A DNA stretch of 64,000 nucleotides from Limnobaculum xujianqingii (GCF_013394855.1 NZ_JABMLK010000002.1:124001-188000); one strand, 5' to 3'. Shown: positions 37,383 through 47,308, counted from the stretch's first letter. The notes: generated from the sequence alone by a model not told the origin. Program-made: numbers and translations.

Positions 37383-37724
37383 ATGACTGATGTATTTAAA
37401 GCAGCATTTATTTTTACCGCACCTGACGCAGATCCACAAACCAATAGTGCATGGGTAAAAACGCCAAAGATTCACCTGAAAACTATCGCTGTCAGCAGCT
37501 ATCAGCAGGCTTGCGATCTGTTAGATGAATTGCATCAAGAGGGTATCAGTGCCATTGAATTATGTGCCGGATTTGGCCATCAGGGTGTGGCGCGAGTGGT
37601 TGAGGCTGCCAGAGGGCGGATGCAAATCGGCGTGGTGCGTTTTGATACCCACCCAGGCCTGGGATTTCGCAGCGGAGACAGTTTGGATGAACAGACCATT
37701 GCGGCTAATGCCAATCGGGCATAG
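37383..37724 (+). CDS. DUF6506-family protein
   Basis: 113 residues starting MTDVFKAAFIFTAPDADP, with GISAIELCAGFGHQGVARVVEAA in the middle. I recognise the pattern of the small DUF6506 family, whose function is not known to me. ATG 37383 follows GGAGATAG. The next gene, an AraC regulator, starts 6 bp after its stop with no strong ribosome binding site of its own, so the two are probably translationally coupled. Confidence 0.75.
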   Translation: MTDVFKAAFIFTAPDADPQTNSAWVKTPKIHLKTIAVSSYQQACDLLDELHQEGISAIELCAGFGHQGVARVVEAARGRMQIGVVRFDTHPGLGFRSGDSLDEQTIAANANRA

Positions 37725-37730
37725 GCCAAT

Positions 37731-38546
37731 ATGTTAAGGCAAACGCTAGCCCCTTGTGATGCGTTATCCCCATGGATAGCGCATTACTGGCATTGGCATC
37801 TGCCAGCGAATATTGCATTACCAGAACTGTTTCCCGGCACCGGTGGCGAGCTGTTATTTAATTTAGGCGGTGATTTACGGCTGGATGTTATTACTGCGCA
37901 AAGCGGTGTTGCCGCCAGCTACCTGATTAAAACCGGTGATATGGTGTTGCTTAGCCCACGTCGCTGCCGTTTGAGGCTTAGTCTGGTTGCGGGGCAGCCA
38001 GAGGTTAGATTTATTTCAACCCGTCTGCGCTGTGGTACGGCATTCCCACTGCTTGGCTTATCGTTGGAAGAACTGAGTGATAACCCGCTATTTTTAGCGG
38101 ATATTCGATTAAAACATTCGACTCCGCTGCTGTTGGATATCCCTTTTGTCAGTCAGGTTCACCGGCTGGAACAGTGGTTGATGCAGATGTTAGGGGATAA
38201 TCTGACGAATCTTCCCTATATGACACAGGCAGCGAATCGCCTTTATTACGGTGAGAATGTTTCTACCGTTCGTGAAGCGCTGGCTCTAAATCCTCGTACC
38301 ATGGAGCGGCGTATCCGTCATTTTATTGGCGTTGATGCCCGCTACTTCTGCCGCACCGCACGTTTTCAACATACTCTACGTCAGATATTGGCCGGACAGC
38401 CGGTGCTGGACAGCGCTCTGGAACAGGGCTACACCGATCAACCTCACTTTATTAAAACCTGTCGTTTCTTTACCGGCCTGACGCCGGGGGAGTTGTTTAC
38501 TGCTGAGTATCAAGCGTTGAATTATTATGTGATGTTGGATGAATAA
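37731..38546 (+). CDS. AraC-family transcriptional regulator
   Basis: 271 residues. The N-terminal part (SPWIAHYWHWHLPANIALPELFPGTGGELLFNLGG) is like the DUF6597-type sensor domain found in many AraC regulators. The C-terminal ~90 residues hold the two HTHs (TVREALALNPRTMERRIRHFIGV; SALEQGYTDQPHFIKTCRFFTGLTPGEL). It is coupled to the DUF6506 gene. Its regulatory target is not evident, although the DUF6506 gene itself is plausible. Confidence 0.85.
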   Translation: MLRQTLAPCDALSPWIAHYWHWHLPANIALPELFPGTGGELLFNLGGDLRLDVITAQSGVAASYLIKTGDMVLLSPRRCRLRLSLVAGQPEVRFISTRLRCGTAFPLLGLSLEELSDNPLFLADIRLKHSTPLLLDIPFVSQVHRLEQWLMQMLGDNLTNLPYMTQAANRLYYGENVSTVREALALNPRTMERRIRHFIGVDARYFCRTARFQHTLRQILAGQPVLDSALEQGYTDQPHFIKTCRFFTGLTPGELFTAEYQALNYYVMLDE

Positions 38547-38590
38547 GTTAATGGCGTAGCTAATACACCATTAGTCGATATTATCGGTTT

Positions 38591-38631
38591 GTCTTTTGTC
38601 TTTTGTCTTTTGTCTTTTGTCTTTTGTCTTT
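38591..38631 (+). repeat. heptanucleotide tandem repeat (GTCTTTT, five full units plus a partial)
   Basis: Five perfect GTCTTTT units and a sixth partial one run directly into the start of structured repeat copy 2. The equivalent place before copy 1 (25983-26010) is pyrimidine-rich but irregular. It lies after the AraC gene and codes for nothing. Confidence 0.9.
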
Positions 38632-38637
38632 CTATCA

Positions 38638-38886
38638 GAGCACTGGAATTCAGCCGACAACTGAGAGAGGGTAGCACGCCAAACAGGGATGTTTGGCGAG
38701 GCACTGCTTCGCCGGAGCGAATCAGTGCCGGTGCGTAAGCCCGAACGAAGGCGGAGGGAAGTCGCGTAGCGACCTGGATTCGGGTGCGAAGGCGCGGGGG
38801 TGCAGGGGGCGTTCGCCTTTTAACGCCCCTTGCTCGGCCACTCGCACGACTGCTAATCCAGACACTATACTGTTAGTGGACGAAAT
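38638..38886 (+). repeat. structured dispersed repeat family 1, copy 2
   Basis: This ~249-bp element is the second copy of the family at 26014-26336 and lacks ~77 bp present there. It keeps the GCCAAAC/GTTTGGC hairpin (loop AGGGAT), the GTCGC-GTA-GCGAC hairpin, and the last stem GGGGCGTT (38806-38813) with AACGCCCC (38822-38829). Compared with copy 1 (GAGGCGCT/AGCGCCTC) two base pairs have changed on both sides. The open frame across it (38693-39097) is an accident of composition. Confidence 0.8.
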
Positions 38887-38923
38887 TTACTCAAATCTAA
38901 ATTATGGTTGCTTTGATTATTCT

Positions 38924-40342
38924 TTAAACCAAAAAGAAAATCACTGTCAGCACCAAAAACAACGGTATCAATATTCCAAACGACCACTTCATATAACCGA
39001 AGAAGCTCGGCATTTTAATGCCGCTTTGAGTGGCGATACTCTTCACCATAAAGTTTGGTGCATTACCGATATAGGTCAGGGCGCCCATAAATACTGAACC
39101 CATTGAGATTGCCAGCAGTGTTTGTTGCATTGGTCCCATCAGGGTTGCGGCATCACCGGCGGCCAGATTAAAGAACACCAGATAGGTCGGTGCGTTATCC
39201 AGAAAGCCAGACAGCGCGCCGGATAGCCAGAAGTACATCGCATTGATTGGCGCACCCTGAGGATCGGAAACCAGCGATACTAAGCCCGCCATATGGCCTG
39301 CGTGACCGGCACGTAAAATCGCTAATACCGGGCCAATAGTGATAAAGATACCGGCAAACAGTTTGCCCACTTCCAGAATAGGCTCCCAGTTAAACTGATT
39401 GGCGGAACGGATCTGTTTAGCGGTCAGCATCATCGATAGTCCAGCAATCACTAACAGCAACAGATCACGGGCGATGTTTTGCAGTTCAATATGTACACCC
39501 AGCACCGTGAACTCTATGCCCGGTTTCCAGAAGCCGGAAAGCAATACGCTGGCTACCACACCAAGCAGCAGAATAAAGTTCACTTTACCGTAGAGGCGTA
39601 GTTTAGAGTCGGGTGTTGGATCCTGTGGTTGTATCTCATCTTCACGCTTGTAGTAATAGCTATCCACCAGATAGAACAGCGTCAGCAGCACCAGCGTACA
39701 AATCAGTACCGGCATGAGCATATGTCGGGCGGTCCAGAAGAAATCTACTCCCTTCAGGAAACCGATAAACAGCGGTGGATCGCCTAATGGCGTCAAACCA
39801 CCGCCAATATTGGCCACCAGAAAGATAAAGAAAATAATTACGTGTACCCGGTGCTTACGGTTGTCATTGGCGCGAATCAATGGACGAATCAGCAGCATGG
39901 CGGCCCCAGTGGTTCCCATGAGTGAAGCCAGCAGGGCACCAATGGCCAGTAATCCGGTATTCAATGCCGGAGAACCATGCAGGTTACCTTTTACCAGAAT
40001 ACCGCCGGAAACGGTAAACAGTGAAAACAGTAAAATAATAAACGGGATATATTCAGCAAACATGGCATGGGCAACCAGCCCCACGCTGTTATCCATGCCA
40101 AAAGTCATGGTGAATGGAATCAGGAATAGCACTGACCACAGAGCAGTAATTTTACCAAAATGGTGGTGCCAGATAGTGGGAATAAGCAGCGGACAAAGGG
40201 CTATGGAGAGCAGAATACCAACAAACGGGATCCCCCATGCCAGGCTGAGGGTTGAACCATCGATATCTGCCGCAAATCCGGCAACGGGCGTTAATAACCC
40301 AAACGAAAGACATAATAGTTTTAATAATGATGGGTGGGACAT
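38924..40342 (-). CDS. NhaD/CitMHS_2-type sodium:proton antiporter family protein
   Basis: 472 residues, a polytopic inner-membrane protein with about 12 hydrophobic segments and an N-terminal signal-like segment (CLSFGLLTPVAGFAA). Landmarks include LMGTTGAAMLLIRPLI, NIGGGLTPLGDPPLFIGFLKGV and SGFLDNAPTYLVFFNLA, which I associate with the PF16980 / NhaD-like group in the ion transporter superfamily. Transport of Na+/H+ or of a carboxylate are both possible. ATG 40342 is preceded by GGAG at suitable spacing. Its 3' end adjoins repeat family 1 copy 2. Confidence 0.8.
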   Translation of the reverse strand: MSHPSLLKLLCLSFGLLTPVAGFAADIDGSTLSLAWGIPFVGILLSIALCPLLIPTIWHHHFGKITALWSVLFLIPFTMTFGMDNSVGLVAHAMFAEYIPFIILLFSLFTVSGGILVKGNLHGSPALNTGLLAIGALLASLMGTTGAAMLLIRPLIRANDNRKHRVHVIIFFIFLVANIGGGLTPLGDPPLFIGFLKGVDFFWTARHMLMPVLICTLVLLTLFYLVDSYYYKREDEIQPQDPTPDSKLRLYGKVNFILLLGVVASVLLSGFWKPGIEFTVLGVHIELQNIARDLLLLVIAGLSMMLTAKQIRSANQFNWEPILEVGKLFAGIFITIGPVLAILRAGHAGHMAGLVSLVSDPQGAPINAMYFWLSGALSGFLDNAPTYLVFFNLAAGDAATLMGPMQQTLLAISMGSVFMGALTYIGNAPNFMVKSIATQSGIKMPSFFGYMKWSFGILIPLFLVLTVIFFLV

Positions 40343-40449
40343 CCGATGTTACTCCAGGAGCGGATAAAATTAATTTAATAAAGGAATCAGTAATTGCATA
40401 AAAATTTAGCTATTCTGTTAGCAAAATGGCGCAGTTATAATTCTTTTTA

Positions 40450-41340
40450 TTAAGAGATACGCTGAGTCTGCAGCAGAAAATCATAGAATTTATGACTTAT
40501 TTTTGACAACGCTTTATCTCTTTTCTTAATAATATAGATTTCACGGGTTAAATTTCCGCCGCTAATTGGTTTAACTAAAATATCCGGATGCTGAAACATA
40601 TATAATGTTAACTCAGGAAGGAAGGTAATTCCGGAATTAGAGAGCAGCAGACCGAATAAAGTACTTAACTGTTCTATCTCAATATATTCAACACTTTCAT
40701 TATTAATTATATCAACATGCAAAGATTGATAAATACTGGTAGTTGGCCCAAATCGAATGATGGTGTTGTTATGACTGATATCATCTAACGTTATGGTTGA
40801 TTTTTTGGCCAACGGGTGATTTTTGTTAAAGACGATAAAATACTTTTCCGTATGAATTTTATGGCTTTCAACGTTTGGGTCTTTAGGCAAAAAGCCGACT
40901 ATTCCCAGATCTACAGCCTCGTTGATGACTGCCGATACACAATAGTCTGAAGGTAAGTCCTTGACTTCAAAAGTGGCTTTAGATTCGATCTGATTAAAGT
41001 ATTCAATATAATCCGGCAACAGTTTAACGGTAATAGAGGGTAGCGCAGCAACGGATATTTTAAATTGCTCACTATTAATATGGTCGTGCCAGCGTGACAG
41101 CCCCAGATTAAACTCACGCATCATATCGGCAGCAATGTTTTGAAATACGACACCGTCCGCGGTTAACTCTACGCGTTTAGTATTACGGTCAAATAGCCGT
41201 ACGCCCACAGCCTTCTCAATAGAGTAAATCAGGTGGCTAAATGCCGGTTGCGAAAGGAATATTGATTCCGCCGCCCGGGTAAAATTACGGTATTCGCACA
41301 GAGCTAAAAAAGCCCGAAACTGTTTGATTGATAAATTCAT
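40450..41340 (-). CDS. LysR-family regulator of the adjacent catabolic operon
   Basis: 296 residues with the LysR HTH at the N-terminus (LSIKQFRAFLALCEYRNFTRAAESI, then SQPAFSHLIYSIEKAVGVRLF) and a standard effector domain. The ribosome binding site AGGAG lies ~11 bases upstream. It is divergent from the CitMHS transporter gene across a 229-bp region (41341-41569). By position it should control that operon in response to its substrate or a CoA or keto-acid intermediate (inference). Confidence 0.87.
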   Translation of the reverse strand: MNLSIKQFRAFLALCEYRNFTRAAESIFLSQPAFSHLIYSIEKAVGVRLFDRNTKRVELTADGVVFQNIAADMMREFNLGLSRWHDHINSEQFKISVAALPSITVKLLPDYIEYFNQIESKATFEVKDLPSDYCVSAVINEAVDLGIVGFLPKDPNVESHKIHTEKYFIVFNKNHPLAKKSTITLDDISHNNTIIRFGPTTSIYQSLHVDIINNESVEYIEIEQLSTLFGLLLSNSGITFLPELTLYMFQHPDILVKPISGGNLTREIYIIKKRDKALSKISHKFYDFLLQTQRIS

Positions 41341-41569
41341 AGGTGTTGTTTTCTCCTGGGCGGTATTATATATGATATCTGTCTTTGTTATATTGTGATG
41401 AATACCTCATTCCTATTTAATTAACCATTCAACTTTTGGATGCCACTATCTGTTTATTGAATTTCCCTGTTTTTTTATTACCGCTAGTATGTTGGAAACA
41501 ATAATGAATTAATTCCAATAATTATTTACCTCTTTGTTTCCTCATAATAATAAGGATAGGAGATCATCT

Positions 41570-42883
41570 ATGATCGCTCTGTTTGGCCTACTCACTATTC
41601 TTGCCGTACTGGCAGTAATAATGACCAAGAAAATGTCCCCGATGGCGGCACTGATCGCCATTCCTATCGTCATGGCTCTGCTGGCGGGTTTTGATGTTTC
41701 AGCCGTCAATAAGTTCGCGGTAGGCGGGGTAAAAAATATTGCCCCGGTTATCGGTATGTTTGTGTTTGCTATCCTGTTTTTCGGCATTCTCACCGATGCC
41801 GGCATGCTGGACCCGATTATCGATAAAGTATTGAAAGTGGTTGGCAATAAGCCGTCCCGCATTACGCTGGGTTCAGCGGTGTTGGCTTCCATTGTTCATC
41901 TGGATGGCTCTGGCGCAGTCACCTTTCTGGTGGTTATCCCGGCAATGTTACCGCTGTATAAACGCCTGAAAATGGACCCTCGGGTTCTGGCCTGTTCGGT
42001 CGCGATGGCGGCAGGGGTCTGTAATATGCTGCCATGGGGTGGACCAACCCTGAGAGCCGCTTCATCACTGCAAATTCCGGTGATGGATCTGTTCCTGCCG
42101 GTATTACCGGTGATGCTGACCGGCCTGACGTTTGTGTACGTTTGCGCCTGGTTGCTGGGTAAACGTGAAGAGCGCCGTCTGGGTTATAGCAAAGGTATGG
42201 CTCCGGCAGAAGAGTATCAGCATCAGGGTACTCAACTGACGGATGAAGAGCTGGCTATCCGCCGTCCACATCTGTTTCTGGTGAATATTGGTCTGGTGGT
42301 TATCGTTCTGGGCTCGATGATCAGCGGTAAAGTTGACCCGATTATCTGCTTTATGTTGGGTACCATTATTGCGTTGCTGATTAACTATCGTAAACAGGAC
42401 CAGCAAAAAGCGCGTATTGATGCCCATGCCAAATCAGCATTGATGATGGCAGGAATTCTGTTTGCTGCAGGCATCTTCACCGGCGTGATGAAAGAATCAG
42501 GCATGCTGAAAGAGATGGCATCCTACGTGGCTACCCACATTCCTGCTGAATCAGCTTCTCACTTCCCATTTATTATCGGCCTGTTCGCTATGCCGTTAAG
42601 CATGATCTTTGACCCTGACTCCTTCTACTTCGGCATTCTGCCAGTGATGGCAACGGCGGGTCAGGAACTGGGTGTTCCGGTTATTGAAATGGGTCAGGCC
42701 GCTATTCTGGGTCAAATGACCACCGGCTTCCCGGTGAGTCCATTAACGCCAGCCACCTTCCTGTTGGTAGGTTTAGCGGGCATCGATCTGGGAGAACACC
42801 AGAAGTTCTCCTTCTTCTTCCTGTGGGCGGCATCAATAGTGATGACGCTGGCAGCGGTAGTGATTGGCATATTCCCGATTTAA
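41570..42883 (+). CDS. CitMHS-family carboxylate transporter
   Basis: 437 residues from ATG 41570 (TAGGAG at 41557-41562). An upstream in-frame ATG at 41534 would add a hydrophilic dozen residues with no ribosome binding site. It is a highly hydrophobic protein with about 12 membrane segments; LDGSGAVTFLVVIPAML, GVCNMLPWGGPTLRAASSL and FPVSPLTPATFLLVGLAGIDLGEHQ match citrate-Mg:H+ symporter-type proteins. It is the first gene of a six-gene operon and is probably the uptake system for its substrate, a carboxylate of unknown identity. Confidence 0.85.
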   Translation: MIALFGLLTILAVLAVIMTKKMSPMAALIAIPIVMALLAGFDVSAVNKFAVGGVKNIAPVIGMFVFAILFFGILTDAGMLDPIIDKVLKVVGNKPSRITLGSAVLASIVHLDGSGAVTFLVVIPAMLPLYKRLKMDPRVLACSVAMAAGVCNMLPWGGPTLRAASSLQIPVMDLFLPVLPVMLTGLTFVYVCAWLLGKREERRLGYSKGMAPAEEYQHQGTQLTDEELAIRRPHLFLVNIGLVVIVLGSMISGKVDPIICFMLGTIIALLINYRKQDQQKARIDAHAKSALMMAGILFAAGIFTGVMKESGMLKEMASYVATHIPAESASHFPFIIGLFAMPLSMIFDPDSFYFGILPVMATAGQELGVPVIEMGQAAILGQMTTGFPVSPLTPATFLLVGLAGIDLGEHQKFSFFFLWAASIVMTLAAVVIGIFPI

Positions 42884-42910
42884 TTAAATAGTCAGATTAG
42901 GTGTAGTGAT

Positions 42911-44248
42911 ATGAAAACAATAAGAATTGGTGGCGGAGCCGGCTATGCCGGTGACCGTATCGAACCTGCAGTCGAACTGGCTCAGAAAGGTGACATTCAG
43001 TATCTGGTATTTGAATGTTTAGCGGAACGTACTATCGCTATCGGTCAGAAACAAAAGGCGGCGGACCCAACCAAAGGCTTTAATGAATTACTGGCAGACC
43101 GTATGCATGCTGTGCTGCCAACCTGTATTGAGAAAGGGATAAAAATTATTACCAATATGGGTTCGGCAAATCCGTTATACGCAGGAAAACTGGTGGCAGA
43201 AATCGCCCGTTCGCTGGGGGCGAAGCAGCTCAAAATTGCGATAGTCAGCGGTGATGATGTGCTGGATATGGCCATGAATAGCGATGTGAAACTGGATGAA
43301 ATTGGCAAACCAATTTCTCAGTGCAACAAGCAGATTATCTCTGCTAATGCCTACATGGGTGCTGAAGCCATGGTGCAGGCGCTGAACAACGGCGCGGATA
43401 TTGTGATTGCCGGTCGGGTTTCTGATCCCTCTCTGTTTCTTGCGCCAATGATGTATGAATTTGGCTGGCAGCCGGATAATTGGGAAATGCTGGGCAAAGG
43501 CACCATTATTGGCCACCTGCTGGAGTGTGGAGGCCAGATTACCGGTGGTTATTATGCAGACCCGGGATTTAAAGATGTTCCTGGTCTGGCGCGCCTTGGC
43601 TTCCCGATTGCGGAAGTGGACGAACAGGGTAATGCGACTATCACTAAAGTAGCGGGTTCCGGCGGCAACGTAACGGTAGATACCTGCAAAGAGCAGATGC
43701 TGTATGAAATTCATCAACCGGATCGCTATCTGACACCGGACGTGGTGGCTGACTTCTCCCATGTAACCTTTACTCAGGCCGGTCCGGACAGAGTTGAAGT
43801 TCGCGGTGGTAATGGTTTTGAGCGTACCAATACCCTGAAAGTATCCGTAGGTTATCAGGATGGTTTTATCGGCGAGGGAGAGATCTCTTACGCGGGTCCG
43901 GGGGCAGTAGCGCGCGGCAAACTGGCGCTGGAAATTGTAAAAGAGCGTTTTGCTTTGTGCGGTTTTGAACCGGAAGAGACGCGTTATGACCTGATCGGGG
44001 TTAACTCACTGCATGGCGATACCTTATCCCAAAGCAGTCAGCCTTATGAAGTCCGTGCTCGTGTAGCGGCTCGTTGTACTACCAAAGCACAGGCGGCCAA
44101 AGTAGGGAATGAAGTCGAAACACTGTATACCAACGGCCCGGCAGGGGGCGGCGGAGCAACCAAATCGGTTAAAGAGATTCTGGCGATGGATTCAACCCTG
44201 ATTTCACGCGACTTAGCCACTGCTACCGTTGATTATCTGGAGATCTAA
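42911..44248 (+). CDS. AtuA-family (DUF1446) protein
   Basis: 445 residues. The start MKTIRIGGGAGYAGDRIEPAVELA and the stretch IKIITNMGSANP, AGRVSDPSLFLAPMMYEFGW, GPAGGGGATKSVKE identify the DUF1446/AtuA family (PF07287). AtuA belongs to the acyclic terpene (citronellol/geranyl-CoA) utilisation cluster of Pseudomonas, but its biochemical role is not established. Here there is no geranyl-CoA carboxylase nearby, so a terpene substrate is unlikely. It is followed 2 bp later by the small AtuA-associated gene, and the two may be subunits of one enzyme. Confidence 0.85.
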   Translation: MKTIRIGGGAGYAGDRIEPAVELAQKGDIQYLVFECLAERTIAIGQKQKAADPTKGFNELLADRMHAVLPTCIEKGIKIITNMGSANPLYAGKLVAEIARSLGAKQLKIAIVSGDDVLDMAMNSDVKLDEIGKPISQCNKQIISANAYMGAEAMVQALNNGADIVIAGRVSDPSLFLAPMMYEFGWQPDNWEMLGKGTIIGHLLECGGQITGGYYADPGFKDVPGLARLGFPIAEVDEQGNATITKVAGSGGNVTVDTCKEQMLYEIHQPDRYLTPDVVADFSHVTFTQAGPDRVEVRGGNGFERTNTLKVSVGYQDGFIGEGEISYAGPGAVARGKLALEIVKERFALCGFEPEETRYDLIGVNSLHGDTLSQSSQPYEVRARVAARCTTKAQAAKVGNEVETLYTNGPAGGGGATKSVKEILAMDSTLISRDLATATVDYLEI

Positions 44249-44250
44249 TC

Positions 44251-44550
44251 ATGAAATTACGCGAAATTGCTCATTCCCGTACCGGTGATAAAGGGAACAC
44301 CTCAAATATCTCGCTGATTGCCTACTCTCAGGATGATTATCAAACCCTGAAAAACGCGGTTACGGCGGAAAAAGTAAAAGCCTATTTTGCCGATATTGTT
44401 AAGGGGGAAGTGGTGCGTTACGAACTGCCTGCCATTGGCGCGCTGAACTTTGTGATGTATGGCGCACTGGGCGGCGGTGTGACCCGCTCTCTGGCGCTGG
44501 ATATGCATGGCAAAGGATTAAGCTCAGCCATCATGGACATGGATATCTAA
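44251..44550 (+). CDS. small AtuA-associated protein
   Basis: 99 residues beginning MKLREIAHSRTGDKGNTSNISLI. This corresponds to the short domain often found fused to or just after DUF1446/AtuA proteins. The gene starts 2 bp after the AtuA-family stop and is surely co-translated with it. Function unknown; most likely the second subunit of a two-component enzyme (inference). Confidence 0.82.
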   Translation: MKLREIAHSRTGDKGNTSNISLIAYSQDDYQTLKNAVTAEKVKAYFADIVKGEVVRYELPAIGALNFVMYGALGGGVTRSLALDMHGKGLSSAIMDMDI

Positions 44551-44697
44551 TCAGTTTTAGTCAACGGCGATGCGGTATTCACTGTTAACTGCACCGTCGT
44601 AACATCCGTTAATAAAGATAGTTAGCACCTGAAATGCCCCTATTCGTCTGAGTGGGCAAAGGGATCGCTGTTGTCGTTATTCAGCAGGAGAATAACC

Positions 44698-45354
44698 ATG
44701 AATAACAAATTGATTAATGCCGCAACGTTTCGCGACGGCTTACGTGATGGCATGACCATCATGTTTGGCGGCTTTATGGGAATAGGTACTCCGGCACTGC
44801 TGGTGGCGGAAATTCTCAAGTCGGGAGTTCGCGACCTGACGATTATTGGTAATGATACCGGTTTCACCGAGACCGGCGTAGGCCCGCTGATTGTCAGCGG
44901 TCAGGTGAAGAAAGTGATTGCTTCCCACATTGGTACTAACCCGGAAACCGGGCGCCGTATGATTTCCGGGGAACTGGATGTGGAGCTGGTTCCTCAAGGG
45001 ACGCTAATTGAGCGTATTCGCTGCGGCGGTTCCGGGCTGGGTGGATTCTTAACCCCTACTGGTGTTGGCACCGTGGTAGAAGAAAACAAACAAAAGATGG
45101 TGATTGATGGTGTCACCTACCTGCTGGAGTTACCGCTGCGCGCAGATTTAGCGATCTTGCAGGCGGCAAAATCTGACCGTATGGGCAATCTGCTGTACTC
45201 GTTAACCGCACGTAACTTCAACCCGATTATGGCGCTGGCCGCCGATAAAGTGATTGCTCAGTGCGACCAGTTAGTCGAGGTTGGCGACATTGAACCAGAC
45301 TTCGTTATGACACCTGCGGCTTTAGTGGACCATCTTTACCAAGGGGATAACTGA
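44698..45354 (+). CDS. atoD: acetate/3-oxoacid CoA-transferase, subunit A (AtoD-like)
   Basis: 218 residues from ATG 44698 (CAGGAG upstream). The family I CoA-transferase alpha subunit motifs are present: [15 protein letters not shown], the glycine-rich [18 protein letters not shown] and [19 protein letters not shown]. With the next gene it would move CoA from acetyl-CoA or another donor to a short 3-keto or fatty acid. Its stop overlaps the next start by one base (TGATG), so the two subunits are coupled. A 147-bp gap without a clear terminator separates it from the AtuA pair. Confidence 0.88.
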   Translation: MNNKLINAATFRDGLRDGMTIMFGGFMGIGTPALLVAEILKSGVRDLTIIGNDTGFTETGVGPLIVSGQVKKVIASHIGTNPETGRRMISGELDVELVPQGTLIERIRCGGSGLGGFLTPTGVGTVVEENKQKMVIDGVTYLLELPLRADLAILQAAKSDRMGNLLYSLTARNFNPIMALAADKVIAQCDQLVEVGDIEPDFVMTPAALVDHLYQGDN

Positions 45355-46001
45355 TGAATGCGAAAGAAATTATTGCCCGTCGCGTAGCTAAAGAGCTGAA
45401 AGATGGTGATGTGGTGAATCTGGGTATTGGTTTACCTACTCAGGTGGCGAATTATTTACCGGATGATGTACACGTAACGTTGCAATCGGAAAACGGTTTT
45501 CTGGGCCTTGGTCCGATAACTCAGGAAGATCCTAATCTGGTGAATGCCGGAGGACAGCCTTGTGGTATGTTGCCGGGCGCAGCCATGTTTGACAGCGCAT
45601 TTTCATTTGCTTTGATTCGCGGTGGTCATGTGGATCTTTGCGTGTTGGGCGGCTTACAGGTTGATGAGCAGGCGAATCTGGCAAACTGGGTAGTACCGGG
45701 AAAAATGGTACCGGGCATGGGCGGTGCGATGGATCTGGTGGTAGGTGCCAAAAAAGTGATTATCGCCATGGAGCATAATGCCAAAGACGGTGGTGCCAAA
45801 CTGCTGCATCGCTGTAACTTCCCACTTACCGCGCAGGGCAAAGTCAGCATGGTGGTTACTGAACTGGCGGTATTCAGCTTTATCAATCAGCAAATGGTAC
45901 TGATCGAAATCAGCGATGACACCACGGTTGATAAACTGCGTGAGCTGACGGAAGCCAACTTTACCGTTTCCCCTGAATTGCGGCCAATGCAGGTTAACTG
46001 A
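45354..46001 (+). CDS. atoA: acetate/3-oxoacid CoA-transferase, subunit B (AtoA-like)
   Basis: 215 residues. It carries the beta-subunit signature [13 protein letters not shown] and the catalytic glutamate in [10 protein letters not shown] (about Glu46), which forms the glutamyl-CoA thioester in this family. [19 protein letters not shown] is also characteristic. It is coupled to atoD by TGATG and is followed 11 bp later by the thiolase gene, giving the atoD-atoA-atoB order. E. coli atoDAEB has a transporter between A and B; here transport is provided by the CitMHS gene at the head of the operon. Confidence 0.9.
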   Translation: MNAKEIIARRVAKELKDGDVVNLGIGLPTQVANYLPDDVHVTLQSENGFLGLGPITQEDPNLVNAGGQPCGMLPGAAMFDSAFSFALIRGGHVDLCVLGGLQVDEQANLANWVVPGKMVPGMGGAMDLVVGAKKVIIAMEHNAKDGGAKLLHRCNFPLTAQGKVSMVVTELAVFSFINQQMVLIEISDDTTVDKLRELTEANFTVSPELRPMQVN

Positions 46002-46012
46002 GGAGCATTAAG

Positions 46013-47191
46013 ATGAAAGATTCTGTTGTTATTGTTCAGGCTAAAAGAACCGCCATTGGTAAATTTGGCGGTACTTTAGCCCCGGTGCCTGCCGTGGATT
46101 TAGGTGCAACGGTTATTGCCGATTGCCTGAGCAAACTGCCTGATGACCTGAATGTTGATGAAGTGATTTTGGGGAATGTTTTGCAGTCAGGATTGGGGCA
46201 GAACCCGGCTCGTCAGGCCTCGGTTAAATCAGGATTACCGATTGAAGTACCGGCGTTTAGCGTCAATAAAGTATGCGGTTCCGGTCTGAAAACCGTAGCG
46301 TTAGGTGCTCAGTCGATTCTGGCTGGCTGTAGTTCGGTGATGGTGACCGGCGGCATGGAAAACATGAGTGCGGCTCCTTATTTGTTGGAGAAAGCAAGAC
46401 AGGGTTATCGCATGGGCAACGGCACTCTGGTTGACTCAATGATTAAAGATGGCCTGTGGTGTGCTTTTAATGATTATCACATGGGCATCACGGCGGAAAA
46501 TATCGCTAAGCGTTATGGCCTGACCCGAGAGGAACAGGATGCCGTTGCCATGGCCTCTCAACAAAAAGCGGTAGCGGCGATTAACAGCGGTCGGTTTGCT
46601 GCGGAAATTACACCTGTTGAGATCAAAAGCCGCAAAGGAACCATTCTGTTTAATCAGGATGAATACCCGCGCGGCGAAACTACCATCGAGTCACTGGCTG
46701 GCTTGCGTCCGGCATTTCTGCCAGACGGCACGGTAACCGCAGGTAACGCTTCCGGCATCAATGATGCGGCTGCGGTACTGGTTCTGATGCGTGAAGATGA
46801 AGCGAAAGCGCGGGGTATTCCTGCACTGGCACGTATTCGCGGCTGGGCTTCTGCCGGTGTGGAACCTGATGTTATGGGGCTGGGTCCGGTTCCGGCTACA
46901 CGCAAAGCGCTAAAAATGGCAGGCGTAGAACTGGCCGATATCGACCTGATAGAAGCTAATGAAGCCTTTGCCGCTCAGTTCCTGGCGGTGGGGCGCGACC
47001 TTGGTTTCGATCGGGAAAAAGTAAACGTCAATGGTGGCGCCATTGCCCTTGGTCATCCGATTGGCGCCAGCGGTGCGCGTATTCTGGTGACGCTGACTCA
47101 TGCATTACATAGCTATGACAAAGGATTGGGGCTGGCAACGTTGTGTATCGGTGGTGGGCAGGGTATCGCGATGGTTATTGAGCGAGCCTAG
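46013..47191 (+). CDS. atoB: acetyl-CoA C-acetyltransferase (degradative thiolase)
   Basis: 392 residues, the usual thiolase length, with RBS GAGGAG. The active-site residues are visible: Cys88 in [10 protein letters not shown], His348 in [16 protein letters not shown] and Cys378 in LCIGGGQG. It cleaves acetoacetyl-CoA or a related 3-ketoacyl-CoA with CoA to give acetyl-CoA. It is the last gene of the LysR-controlled operon and is followed by the terminator at 47228-47265. Confidence 0.92.
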   Translation: MKDSVVIVQAKRTAIGKFGGTLAPVPAVDLGATVIADCLSKLPDDLNVDEVILGNVLQSGLGQNPARQASVKSGLPIEVPAFSVNKVCGSGLKTVALGAQSILAGCSSVMVTGGMENMSAAPYLLEKARQGYRMGNGTLVDSMIKDGLWCAFNDYHMGITAENIAKRYGLTREEQDAVAMASQQKAVAAINSGRFAAEITPVEIKSRKGTILFNQDEYPRGETTIESLAGLRPAFLPDGTVTAGNASGINDAAAVLVLMREDEAKARGIPALARIRGWASAGVEPDVMGLGPVPATRKALKMAGVELADIDLIEANEAFAAQFLAVGRDLGFDREKVNVNGGAIALGHPIGASGARILVTLTHALHSYDKGLGLATLCIGGGQGIAMVIERA

Positions 47192-47227
47192 ATTTGCAGT
47201 TTTATATCTGAAATAGTGGTTTTGACG

Positions 47228-47265
47228 TTGGTCATCCTGATGGTTGGGATGACCAATTGCTTTTT
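47228..47265 (+). terminator. rho-independent terminator of the catabolic operon
   Basis: TTGGTCATCC (47228-47237) pairs with GGATGACCAA (47247-47256), 10 bp, followed by TTGCTTTTT. Confidence 0.85.
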
Positions 47266-47308
47266 ATATTGAGGTATTGTTTAGTCCGGTCAATTGTTAA
47301 AAAACAGG

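Noticed and set aside
38693..39097. 134-codon frame across repeat family 1 copy 2
   Set aside because: It follows the hairpin repeat and then the antisense of the antiporter gene; no start signal.
39714..40367. 217-codon frame opposite the NhaD/CitMHS_2 gene
   Set aside because: Antisense shadow; the minus-strand gene has clear membrane-protein motifs.
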